19,345 nucleotides of DNA from Inquilinus sp039594555 (GTDB taxonomy: Bacteria; Pseudomonadota; Alphaproteobacteria; DSM-16000; Inquilinaceae), in contig NZ_JBCNNF010000090.1 of the NCBI RefSeq assembly GCF_039594555.1, positions 1 through 19,345 on the forward strand. Reading direction: 5' to 3'. Below the pieces are notes generated by a model. It was not told where the DNA came from and made no database searches. It saw nothing but the letters and a program-made list of their open reading frames with translations. The position numbers and the translations under genes are program-made. Below are positions 1 through 6,378 of this stretch, piece by piece (the first letter of the stretch is position 1; every line of letters starts with the position of its first letter).

Positions 1-705
1 CATCTCGGGACCTATGACGACGGCGACCTGGTGCTGGTCGGCCCCAACCTGCCGCACACCTGGTGCTCGCAGGAGCGGATCGACCCCGCCCGGCCGCACA
101 TCGCCCTGGTGATGTGGTTCTCGCCGGACTGGGCGGCGCGGCTGGTCGGATCGCTGGCCGAGCTGCGGCCGGTCGCCCGCATCCTCGACGAGGCCGCCCG
201 CGGCCTGGCCTTCTCCGCCGCGGCCGCCGCCGCGGTGCGGCCGGCGATCGAGGCGATGCCGGAGCTCGACCCTGCCGGCCGGCTGCTGCGCCTGATCGAG
301 GTGCTGACCATGCTGGCGCGGGATGAGGGCCGAGTTTCCCTGGCCGCCCCGGCCCCGCGCCCGGCCGCCGTGGCGGCGCCGGAGCAGGCGCGGATCGACC
401 GGGTGCTGAACCATATCCACGCGAACTACCGCGACGAGATCCCGATCGCGGCGCTGACCGGCCTGGCCTGCCTCAGCCCCTCGGCCTTCCACCGCTTCTT
501 CCGCCGGCACACGCGGCTGACGGTGTCGCGCTACGTCGCCCAGCTGCGCATCGGCCAGGCCTGCTCGCTGCTGATCAACAGCGACCGGCCGATCGCCCAT
601 GTCGCCGACGAGGTCGGCTACCCCAACATCGCCAACTTCAACCGCCAGTTCCGAGCGCTGAAGGCGATGACCCCGCGCGAGTTCCGCCGGAGCTTCCGGG
701 GGTGA
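1..705 (+). CDS. AraC-family transcriptional regulator, 3' part (5' end outside window)
   Basis: The reading frame is open from the first base, so the start lies upstream; 234 residues are visible. The last ~100 residues form the double helix-turn-helix of AraC/XylS regulators. The first helix-turn-helix covers the stretch around 'IAALTGLACLSPSAFHRFF'. The second covers 'IAHVADEVGYPNIANFNRQF', followed by the family's typical 'TPREFRRSF' ending. The part before it, starting near 'GPNLPHTW', looks like the end of a cupin-type sensor domain, as in regulators that read small ligands. An Ala/Pro-rich linker joins the two parts. The GTG at 31 is in frame but is not a credible start because the cupin sequence continues upstream of it. 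The target genes cannot be inferred; the next gene is an unrelated orphan. The family call is secure; ligand and regulon are unknown. Confidence 0.93.
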   Translation, partial: HLGTYDDGDLVLVGPNLPHTWCSQERIDPARPHIALVMWFSPDWAARLVGSLAELRPVARILDEAARGLAFSAAAAAAVRPAIEAMPELDPAGRLLRLIEVLTMLARDEGRVSLAAPAPRPAAVAAPEQARIDRVLNHIHANYRDEIPIAALTGLACLSPSAFHRFFRRHTRLTVSRYVAQLRIGQACSLLINSDRPIAHVADEVGYPNIANFNRQFRALKAMTPREFRRSFRG

Positions 706-817
706 GGCAGGGAGATCCCGATCAGCCGCAAGGGAGGGAAGCGAACGCCGAAACACCTGGAGAGGAGGTTTCCCGCGTTGTAAATTTGCCTGATCATCCC
801 TGCGGAATGGCGATGCC
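706..817. other. Intergenic stretch with a strong orphan Shine-Dalgarno and a split inverted repeat
   Basis: A near-perfect ribosome-binding sequence (GGAGAGGAGG, about 758-767) is followed by TTG at 778 and immediately by TAA at 781, so translation starting there would end at once. Base composition falls sharply from about 780 onward. The stretch is bracketed by split inverted matches: GCAGGGA (707-713) and GATCAG (720-725) against CTGATC (790-795) and ATCCCTGC (796-803). The left arm has six extra bases between the two matched blocks. This could be the scar of an insertion or deletion at the junction with the low-GC gene that follows; the match is short enough to be chance. Confidence 0.3.
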
Positions 818-1126
818 ATGGCCATTAAGAAAATGGGCCTCATCCTGATAGCACTCTTTGTTGGCCTCACATGTTCGGCGGCTGATCTTCAGTTCAGCGA
901 CTACAAGAAACTGATAGTTTCAGCAGATTCTTATGTGAAAGAAAAGTATCCCAAGATCAACCTCAACCAATTTACCAGGGAAATTCGGAACGAAGGCTCA
1001 ACGATATCAGTGGCTTACAGATTTAGACAGCCAGATCCGCTAGTGATCGTCATGGGAAGGGCGCCCGTCGTATTTATCGACAGGACGACCATGTCGGTGG
1101 TCAGCTCTTACCTAACGACAGATTGA
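818..1126 (+). CDS. Small exported protein of unknown function in a low-GC patch
   Basis: 102 residues. The first ~21 residues are a signal peptide: Lys-rich start, hydrophobic core 'GLILIALFVGL' and a CSA|A-type signal peptidase I site. The Cys does not sit in a good lipobox because Thr precedes it. The mature part is about 80 residues. It opens with a Lys/Tyr-rich helix-like stretch ('YKKLIVSADSYVKEKYPK') and ends in alternating beta-like segments ('PVVFIDRTTMSVVSSYL'). That ending is loosely reminiscent of small NTF2-fold or PepSY-like periplasmic domains; I do not claim membership. By hand count, bases 841-1080 are 46% G+C (110/240) against about 70% in neighbours, and codon use is correspondingly different, which suggests recent acquisition. 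The ATG at 818 has no strong Shine-Dalgarno. Confidence 0.62.
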   Translation: MAIKKMGLILIALFVGLTCSAADLQFSDYKKLIVSADSYVKEKYPKINLNQFTREIRNEGSTISVAYRFRQPDPLVIVMGRAPVVFIDRTTMSVVSSYLTTD

Positions 1127-1205
1127 TCAACCTGCACGAGCCGAGGTGCGCTGCTTTCAGTGACCGACGAGCCGGCAAGAATGCGCCGGAGGCGACATAC
1201 TCCCC

Positions 1206-1724
1206 TCACCCCAACGCCTTCGTCATCTCCACCCAGGTCGGCCGGTCGTAGCCCGGATGGGCATGTAGAGCCCCCTCCACAAAGCCGAGCGAGGCGAAGA
1301 AGCGGCGGTTGCCGTCCAGCGCCAGGCGGACGCCGAGCGTCAGCCGCGCCGCGCCCAGCCGCCGCGCCTCCGCCTCGGCCTCGGCCATCAGCGCCCGGCC
1401 GACACCGGTGCCGCGATGGGCGCGGGCCACCGCCACCCGGCCGACATAGACATCGCCGCCCTCGCGCCGCTGCAGGAACAGGCAGCCGACCATGGCCCCG
1501 CCCGCCTCGGCCACCAGCCCGCTCTCGCGGCCCAGCAGCGCCGTGATGCTCTCCACCGTCTCCCCGATCGCGCCGGGCGGCGGGTCGAGCCGGCCGACAT
1601 GCTCCGCGAAGGCGCCGCGGATCAGCGCCACCACCGCCGCGACCTCCGCCGCGTCGTCGCGCATCGGCCGGACCGCCAGCCCGAGTCCCGGGACATCGCC
1701 TCGTCCCTGCAACAGCATCGCCAT
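1206..1724 (-). CDS. GNAT-family N-acetyltransferase
   Basis: 172 residues from the ATG at 1724. The frame is open further upstream, but that part is low-complexity and crosses the promoter region of the divergent gene. The fold is a Gcn5-related acetyltransferase. 'VYVGRVAVARAHRGTGVGRALM' gives the beta4 strand and the acetyl-CoA pyrophosphate loop of the form R-G-x-G-x-G/A. The C-terminal 'LALDGNRRFFASLGFVE' is the usual beta5-alpha4 'Y/F-x-x-x-G-F' element. It should transfer an acetyl group from acetyl-CoA to an amine on an unknown small molecule or protein in the cytoplasm. A shorter start at the Met at 1664 is possible. It is divergent from the exported protein at 1816, with 91 bp between them. 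The family is certain; the substrate is unknown. Confidence 0.88.
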   Translation of the reverse strand: MAMLLQGRGDVPGLGLAVRPMRDDAAEVAAVVALIRGAFAEHVGRLDPPPGAIGETVESITALLGRESGLVAEAGGAMVGCLFLQRREGGDVYVGRVAVARAHRGTGVGRALMAEAEAEARRLGAARLTLGVRLALDGNRRFFASLGFVEGALHAHPGYDRPTWVEMTKALG

Positions 1725-1815
1725 CAAATTGCCCCGAGTCGCCTGCCCCAATATGCACGCCAGAACAGAGGCGGCGAAGACAGCCCCGCCCGGCGTTGTT
1801 TCAAAGGGGGAGATT

Positions 1816-2955
1816 ATGAACCACCGCACCACCGCGAGCGCCCTGACCCTCGCCGCCCTGCTGGCGACGACGCCGGCCTGGGCCCAGAGCACCAGCCGCG
1901 GCCTGCAGACCGTGACCGACGGCGCCAAGGTCACCGGCCACATGACCATCGATTTCAACTCGCGCAGCGTCCGCAACACCAACGGCCTCGACGTCTACAC
2001 CATCGAGGCGCTGACGGTGGCGGACCTGATGGCCTATGCCGGCTCGGCCCAGCGCAAGCCGGAGGACACCATCACCTACAGCCTGCGGATGGACGTCAAC
2101 AACCCGGCGAATCCGAGCCAGGTGGCCAAGGAGGTGGCGATCCTGCGCGGCGAGACCCCGATCGACGAGGGCGGGCGCTACCAGCCGGAGGCCGGCAATC
2201 TGCGCCTGGACATCGTCAAGGGCCAGCAGTCCAGCGGCAAGTTCGGCGGCATCGTCCAGGGCCGCGAGGTCACCCGCTGGTGGGAGCTGGGCGAGCAGAT
2301 CAACCGCGCCTCGAAGGCGGCGGACAAGCTGTATTCCCGCACCGTCAACGGCAAGGTGGTGACGATCCAGGTGAAGAACCCGGACCCGCTGGCCTTCCAG
2401 GGGCTGGTGCTGGCGCCGGGCCCGCTGTCGTTCCTACCGCAGGCCCGGGTGTCCGGCAATCTCGACTATGACTACGAGCTCGGCAACTGGCTGACCGACA
2501 ACGCCGGCATCACCTTCCAGTATGCCATCGGCAACCAGGCCTATACCGACAAGGTCACCGGCTCGATCCGCTATGTCGAGGAGGAGGGCAACTTCACCGA
2601 CGCCAAGGGGCAGAGCCGCAACTACACCGGCTATTACGACTACAACCTGCGCTTTAACGAGCCGGTGGTGAAGCCCGAGGAGGCCTTCTTCGGCGGCGAG
2701 AACAACGACGCCGATGTCGAGGCCTTCTTCGGCACGGTCGAGCAGAACCAGGCCGGGCTGTATGGCCGGGTCTACTATCTCGACAGCGAGGATGGCTGCA
2801 AGCGCGAGAAGAACGAATCCGGCCAGATGCAGTGCGTCGGCCCGACCAAGTCGGAGGTGTACTGGGACCTGAAGCCGGTGAAGCTGACCTACAGCCAGCT
2901 CGGCAACTGGTTCAAGCTCGAGCCGCTGATGATCGGGCCGTTCAACGACGAGTGA
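1816..2955 (+). CDS. Exported protein of unknown family, 379 residues
   Basis: The ATG at 1816 follows a GGGGGAG ribosome-binding site. An upstream extension of the frame is rejected because the sequence from 1816 starts a textbook signal peptide ('MNHRTTASALTLAALLATTP') with cleavage after AWA (residue 23). The mature protein is about 356 residues, hydrophilic, rich in Tyr, Asn and Gly, and has no further membrane segment. It looks beta-rich, with many short alternating stretches such as 'VTGSIRYVEEEGNF' and 'YTGYYDYNLRF'. Two Cys near the C-terminus (about 328 and 340) are the only Cys I see in the mature chain and could form a disulfide after export. I recognise no catalytic motif or named domain. 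It stands alone, with a structured repeat just after its stop. Location periplasmic or extracellular; function unknown. Confidence 0.85.
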   Translation: MNHRTTASALTLAALLATTPAWAQSTSRGLQTVTDGAKVTGHMTIDFNSRSVRNTNGLDVYTIEALTVADLMAYAGSAQRKPEDTITYSLRMDVNNPANPSQVAKEVAILRGETPIDEGGRYQPEAGNLRLDIVKGQQSSGKFGGIVQGREVTRWWELGEQINRASKAADKLYSRTVNGKVVTIQVKNPDPLAFQGLVLAPGPLSFLPQARVSGNLDYDYELGNWLTDNAGITFQYAIGNQAYTDKVTGSIRYVEEEGNFTDAKGQSRNYTGYYDYNLRFNEPVVKPEEAFFGGENNDADVEAFFGTVEQNQAGLYGRVYYLDSEDGCKREKNESGQMQCVGPTKSEVYWDLKPVKLTYSQLGNWFKLEPLMIGPFNDE

Positions 2956-2978
2956 TACCGGCCGCCTGAAAATATCGA

Positions 2979-3065
2979 CCCGTCATGGCGAGCCCCGAAG
3001 GGGCGTGGCCATCCAGCGGCACCAGCCCTGGATGGCCACGGTGCTTCGCACCTCGCCATGACGGG
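2979..3065. repeat. 87-bp cloverleaf-like palindromic repeat (REP-type) between convergent genes
   Basis: The outer arms are perfect 14-bp inverted copies (CCCGTCATGGCGAG at 2979-2992, complement at 3052-3065). The inner arms are perfect 13-bp copies (CGTGGCCATCCAG at 3004-3016, complement at 3028-3040). Between outer and inner arms, on opposite sides, lie two 11-nt mini-hairpins of the same size: CCCC-GAA-GGGG (2993-3003) and GTGC-TTC-GCAC (3041-3051). An 11-nt apical loop (3017-3027) can itself pair GGC/GCC. The result is a four-way symmetrical fold on either strand. It starts 23 bp after the stop of the exported protein and lies before the 3' end of a gene on the opposite strand, a typical place for REP-like elements. 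No second copy is visible in this window. Confidence 0.75.
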
Positions 3066-3107
3066 AAAGGGACCGACGAATCGATCTCAAAAGCCACGGG
3101 CATGAAT

Positions 3108-3141
3108 CTCACTTCCGGGTGAGGGGTGGCCCCGGCCCCTC
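3108..3141. terminator. Possible bidirectional terminator hairpins between convergent genes
   Basis: There are two overlapping hairpin options: CTCAC-TTCCGG-GTGAG (3108-3123) and GAGGGG-N9-CCCCTC (3121-3141). Neither is followed by a clean T-run on the plus strand. On the minus strand a short TTTT appears some 20 nt beyond the first hairpin. They could serve the minus-strand PH-domain gene ending at 3155, but the evidence is only the pairing. Confidence 0.28.
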
Positions 3142-3154
3142 CAGTGAGAGTCTC

Positions 3155-3700
3155 CTACCCCGGCAGCGCCCCGCCGCCATGGCCGCCATGGTCACCGCCA
3201 TGCTGCTCGTCGCCGGCCGACGACACCTCGACCTCGCGGAACCGCACCCGGTTCTGCCGCGCCACGGTCGCCTTGCGCAGCTCGTCCAGCCGCGTCTCCG
3301 GCATTGCGATCGGGCCGATCAGGATGTTCGGGGCCGACTGGTCGCGCGTGGTCAGGCCGACCGTGCCCAGCCCCAGCACCAGCCAGTGCAGCGGCCGCGA
3401 CAGCGAGAAGTCGCGGACCCGGAACAGCTCCACCTCCTCCCGCTTCCGCACCAGCAGGCCGGTGCGGATGATCAGCCGCTCGCTGGTCAGCTCGTAGCTG
3501 GTCAGCCAGCGCCAGCCGGTCCAGACCAGGGCCAGCACCACCGGCACCGCGGCCAGCGGCCCGCCGACCAGGCCCAGCAGCACCGCCAGCACGATCGCCA
3601 GCACCCAGATGTAGAACGTCGCGCGCAGCGCGGTGCGGATCTTCCAGATCACGATCTCGCCGGCGGCCCCAGCCGCGGCGTCCTGGGTGGTGTCGGCCAT
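3155..3700 (-). CDS. Membrane-anchored bacterial PH (bPH2/YdbS-like) domain protein with a His/Gly tail
   Basis: 181 residues. Two adjacent ATGs occur (3703 and 3700); the second is preferred because the GGGAG ribosome-binding site is 5 nt from it and only 2 nt from the first. Residues ~27-46 and ~48-66 form a transmembrane hairpin. Residues ~68-145 match the bacterial PH-like domain of the YdbS/YdbT type: 'YELTSERLIIRTGLL', then 'VELFRVRDFSLSRPL', 'LGTVGLTT' and 'ILIGPIAMPE'. The domain should face the cytoplasm; its role in this family is mostly unknown, and related proteins are linked to envelope stress or membrane organisation. The last 18 residues are unusual, Gly-rich with His at 167, 171 and 174, like a short metal-binding tail. 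It is divergent from the pirin gene and convergent with the exported protein upstream. Confidence 0.85.
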   Translation of the reverse strand: MADTTQDAAAGAAGEIVIWKIRTALRATFYIWVLAIVLAVLLGLVGGPLAAVPVVLALVWTGWRWLTSYELTSERLIIRTGLLVRKREEVELFRVRDFSLSRPLHWLVLGLGTVGLTTRDQSAPNILIGPIAMPETRLDELRKATVARQNRVRFREVEVSSAGDEQHGGDHGGHGGGALPG

Positions 3701-3733
3701 CATGTCTCCCCTTGGCTGATGCCGGAGCGAAGG

Positions 3734-3750
3734 GTACGGTCGAACCGTGC
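3734..3750. promoter_or_regulatory. Candidate operator dyad between the PH-domain gene and pirin
   Basis: GTACGGT-CGA-ACCGTGC is a 7-bp dyad with one G/T-type mismatch and a 3-bp spacer, sitting in the 119-bp divergent intergenic region. A direct repeat GCGTCCGG occurs nearby at 3763-3770 and 3778-3785, 15 bp apart. No regulator gene is adjacent, so the binding protein is unknown. Confidence 0.3.
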
Positions 3751-3819
3751 GCCCGTCCATCCGCGTCCGGCCCATAGGCGTCCGGCGGCGATTTCCGGTA
3801 TCGAAGGAAGCCCGAGACG

Positions 3820-4734
3820 ATGAGCTGGCAGCCGACCCGCGACCCCGCCGCCGGCGAGACGCCCTGCCCCTTCATCGAGGCGGTGGTGATCCCGCGCACC
3901 GCCGATATCGGCGGCTTCGAGGTGCGGCGCGCCGTGCCGTCGATGCAGAAGCGGTCGGTCGGCCCTTTCGTCTTCGTCGACGAGTTCGGCCCGACCCTGT
4001 TCGGCGCCGGCGACGGCATCGACGTGCCGCCGCACCCGCATATCGGCCTGGCCACCGTGACCTATCTCTTCGCCGGCGAGCAGACCCATCGCGACAGCCT
4101 GGGCACCCGCCAGCTGATCCGCCCCGGCGACGTCAACTGGATGACCGCCGGCAGCGGCATCGCCCATTCCGAGCGCACGCCGCCGGCGTTGCGCGCCACC
4201 GGGTCGACGCTGTTCGGCGTGCAGACCTGGGTGGCCCTGCCCGCCGCTCACGAGGAGGTGGCGCCCAGCTTCGCCCATCACGGCATCGACGACCTGCCGG
4301 TGATCGAGGATGCCGGCAAGAGCGTGCGGCTGATCGTCGGGTCGGCCTATGGCGCGCGGTCGCCGGTCGCCACCTTCTCCGAGACCCTCTATCTCGACGC
4401 GGCGCTGCAGGCCGGGGCGGTGCTGCCGCTGCCGGCGGAGCATGAGGAGCGCGCGGTCTATGTCGTCTCCGGCCGGGTGCGGATCGGCGGCGACGACTTC
4501 CCGCCGCGGCAGCTGCTGGTGCTGCGCCCCGGCGACCCGGTCGCGGTCGAGGCGCTGGAGGAGACCCGCCTGATGGTGTTCGGCGGCGAGCCGCTCGACG
4601 GGCCGCGCAGGCTGTGGTGGAACTTCGTCGCCCGCAGCCGCGAGCGCATTGAGCAGGCCAAGGAGGACTGGCGCGAGGGCCGCTTCGGCACCATCCCGGA
4701 CGAGACCGAGCGGCTGCCCCTGCCGGAACGCTGA
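3820..4734 (+). CDS. Pirin family protein (cupin metalloprotein)
   Basis: 304 residues. The ATG at 3820 has AAGGAAG about 10 nt upstream. It is a bicupin of the pirin family. The N-terminal cupin carries 'PHPHIGLATVTYLF' with His72 and His74, and 'GSGIAHSE' with His116 and Glu118. This reproduces the four-ligand iron site of pirins, including the spacing of about 42 residues between the pairs. 'GPFVFVDEFGP' near residue 48 is another family hallmark, and the C-terminal cupin ends in the family's 'GGEPL' region. Bacterial pirins are cytosolic; some have quercetin 2,3-dioxygenase activity, others bind metabolic enzymes. Sequence alone does not separate these. The gene appears to be a single transcription unit. 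The family call is secure. Confidence 0.95.
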   Translation: MSWQPTRDPAAGETPCPFIEAVVIPRTADIGGFEVRRAVPSMQKRSVGPFVFVDEFGPTLFGAGDGIDVPPHPHIGLATVTYLFAGEQTHRDSLGTRQLIRPGDVNWMTAGSGIAHSERTPPALRATGSTLFGVQTWVALPAAHEEVAPSFAHHGIDDLPVIEDAGKSVRLIVGSAYGARSPVATFSETLYLDAALQAGAVLPLPAEHEERAVYVVSGRVRIGGDDFPPRQLLVLRPGDPVAVEALEETRLMVFGGEPLDGPRRLWWNFVARSRERIEQAKEDWREGRFGTIPDETERLPLPER

Positions 4735-4754
4735 CGGCGCGCCGGCGGCCATGA

Positions 4755-5276
4755 TCACGGCTTCGGCCGGGACACGGTCCAGGACACGGCGCTGCAGTCG
4801 ATCTTCTCGCCCGCGGAATAGGGCGTGAACTCGTAAGCGGTGACCGTCCCGCTCCGGTTCAGGGTGAAGACGACGCTGCACCACCACACGGCGAGATGCG
4901 CCGGGATGTAGTCGCCATTGACGTGGGTGATCTCCGTCTCGTTGGACTGGTAATAGTCCTTGCCGTCCTTGACCGTGACCTTCTGGCAGGAGGGCGGCCG
5001 CGGCCGGGTCGAGCAGTCGATGGGCGTGCGCTGCTCCACCTGCTCATAGGCGCCGTCGACATGGACGGCGCTGCTGCCGTAGAAGGTCAGCCTCCACGAG
5101 CCCGCGGCGCCCGGCTCCTCGCCGAGCGGCTTGCCGAACCTCGCCTCGATCGCCGCGCGCGTCGTCCCGACATAGCCCGCCAGCTGCCGATCGACCTGCC
5201 GATCGGCGCCGCCGCAGGCGGCGACCAGCGCGGCGCCGATCCAGGGCAAGGCGGCAGTGATCCTCCGGCGACGCAC
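4755..5276 (-). CDS. Small lipoprotein, family member 1 (related to 7124-7588 and 7693-8133)
   Basis: 173 residues from a GTG at 5276, preceded by a GGGGG ribosome-binding tract about 6 nt away; no in-frame ATG lies upstream. The signal is lipoprotein-type: Arg-rich start, hydrophobic core, lipobox V-A-A-C with Cys21. After the Cys comes 'LAGYVGTTRAAIEARFGKP', whose pattern (G, spacer, small helix, F/Y-G-x-P) resembles the start of BamE/SmpA-like folds. The C-terminal half has 'SNETEITHVNG', 'WWCSVVFTLNRSGTV' and 'DC', which align with the lipoprotein at 7124-7588 ('YNETVTTPVNG', 'WFCRLSFALDAGGRA', 'DC'). The extra middle part contains two additional Cys in a Pro/Arg-rich stretch. It is presumably envelope-anchored; function unknown. 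It is convergent with pirin, 20 bp apart. Confidence 0.85.
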   Translation of the reverse strand: MRRRRITAALPWIGAALVAACGGADRQVDRQLAGYVGTTRAAIEARFGKPLGEEPGAAGSWRLTFYGSSAVHVDGAYEQVEQRTPIDCSTRPRPPSCQKVTVKDGKDYYQSNETEITHVNGDYIPAHLAVWWCSVVFTLNRSGTVTAYEFTPYSAGEKIDCSAVSWTVSRPKP

Positions 5277-5293
5277 GGCATCCCCCGTCCCAT

Positions 5294-5306
5294 GGCATCT
5301 GATGCC
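5294..5306. promoter_or_regulatory. Perfect short palindrome upstream of lipoprotein 1
   Basis: GGCATC-T-GATGCC lies 17 bp upstream of the GTG start of the minus-strand lipoprotein gene, close to its ribosome-binding tract. It could be an operator or a 5'-UTR hairpin affecting ribosome access. Arms of 6 bp in GC-rich DNA are not strong evidence. Confidence 0.25.
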
Positions 5307-5369
5307 GGATAGCGTGGCAATGTGGCGCCAATGCCTTCGAAACCTGATGTCTTTGTGGCGGGGCCGGCT

Positions 5370-6278
5370 TCACGGCACTGGCGGCGCGTCCTTCGCCAGA
5401 TGCTCCACCAGCCGCCGCGCATGGGCCGGCAGGGCGTCGAGCGAGCGGACGCAGATCGACAGCCGGCGCAGCGCCCAAGGGTCGGACAGCGGCACCGCCC
5501 GGATCGCCATACTGCGGCGGCAGCGCCGGGCCGCCGTCTCCGGCACCACCGCCAGGCCGACGCTCTGCTCCACCATCCGGCACACCGCGTCGAAGCCGCC
5601 GAGCCGGACCCGCAGCTTGAGCGGCCGGCCGGCCCGGGCGGCATGGCGGGCGAGATGGTCCTGCAGCGCGCTGCCGGGGCTGAGGCCGACGAAATCCTCG
5701 CCGAGCGCCTCGGCGAAGGCGATGCGGCGACGGGCCGCCAGCGGATGGCCGCGCGGCACCGCCAGCACGAGCCGGTCGACCCGGAACGGGATGCGCTCCA
5801 GCCCCTCGATGCCCTCACCCTCCGCCATGTCCGCGACGATGCCGAGATCGGCCAAGCCGGCGGCCACCGCCGCGACGATGGCGTGGCTCGGCCGCTCCTC
5901 CAGGTCGATGTCGATGCGCGAATGACCGGCGAGCCATTCGGCCAGAGGCTCGGGCAGGAATTCCGTCACTGCCGCAGTGTTGCCGAGGATGCGGACATGG
6001 CCCTTGAGGCCGCGGGCGTAGTCGCCGAGCTCACCGCGCATCCGCTCCATCTGCTGCAGCACCAGCCGGGCGTGGTGCAGCATCGCCTCGCCGGCCGGGG
6101 TCGGCACCACGCCGCGCCGGCCGCGCCGCAGCAGCGCCGTCCCGGCCGCCGCCTCCATGCCGCGGATCCGGGCGCTGGCCGAGGCCAGGGCCAGCGCCGC
6201 CCGTTCGGCCCCGGCGGTGATGCTGCCGGCCTCGGCGACATGCAGGAACAGCCGCAGATCGGTCAGGTCGAAGCGCAT
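5370..6278 (-). CDS. LysR-family transcriptional regulator
   Basis: 302 residues, the usual family length. The ATG at 6278 has GAAGGG 7 nt upstream, and 'MRFDLTDLRLFLHVAEAGSI' is a standard LysR opening; the open frame further upstream is non-coding. Residues 1-60 are the winged helix-turn-helix, here with 'TAGAERAALALASASARIRG' as the recognition region, followed by a linker helix. Residues ~90-300 form the two-lobed effector-binding domain. It is divergent from the TauE/SafE-type permease with 100 bp between the starts, and the shared region holds a LysR-type dyad, so it most likely controls that exporter in response to its substrate. The effector is unknown. Family certain; target inferred from context. 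Confidence 0.94.
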   Translation of the reverse strand: MRFDLTDLRLFLHVAEAGSITAGAERAALALASASARIRGMEAAAGTALLRRGRRGVVPTPAGEAMLHHARLVLQQMERMRGELGDYARGLKGHVRILGNTAAVTEFLPEPLAEWLAGHSRIDIDLEERPSHAIVAAVAAGLADLGIVADMAEGEGIEGLERIPFRVDRLVLAVPRGHPLAARRRIAFAEALGEDFVGLSPGSALQDHLARHAARAGRPLKLRVRLGGFDAVCRMVEQSVGLAVVPETAARRCRRSMAIRAVPLSDPWALRRLSICVRSLDALPAHARRLVEHLAKDAPPVP

Positions 6279-6300
6279 GGGCGGGCCCTTCTGGTCGGGC

Positions 6301-6327
6301 CCAGCCTTCGTCCTGGCCGAAGGCTGG
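6301..6327. promoter_or_regulatory. LysR-type operator dyad between the LysR gene and the exporter
   Basis: CCAGCCTTCG (6301-6310) and CGAAGGCTGG (6318-6327) are perfect 10-bp inverted copies with a 7-bp spacer. The centre TTC-N9-GAA contains the T-N11-A core (T6308 to A6320) that defines LysR-type binding sites. It lies 23 bp from the LysR start and 52 bp from the exporter start, as expected for an autoregulating LysR protein controlling a divergent gene. The same sequence could form an RNA hairpin, but there is no T-run for termination. Confidence 0.6.
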
Positions 6328-6378
6328 ATCAGGGAGATCCATATTGTCGCCGGAGCACGTCCCGAGCAAGCTTCGGCC

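Noticed and set aside
1725..1982. N-terminal extension of the acetyltransferase to 258 residues.
   Set aside because: The extension overlaps the signal peptide of the divergent gene and has no GNAT homology; the fold begins after the Met at 1724.
4735..4754. Palindrome CGGCGCGCCG between pirin and lipoprotein 1 as a terminator.
   Set aside because: It is a 10-bp self-complementary GC sequence with no loop or T-run, expected by chance in this composition.
3700..4887. A 395-codon minus-strand open frame opposite pirin.
   Set aside because: Pirin on the plus strand has intact metal ligands and codon structure; the antisense frame has no recognisable features.
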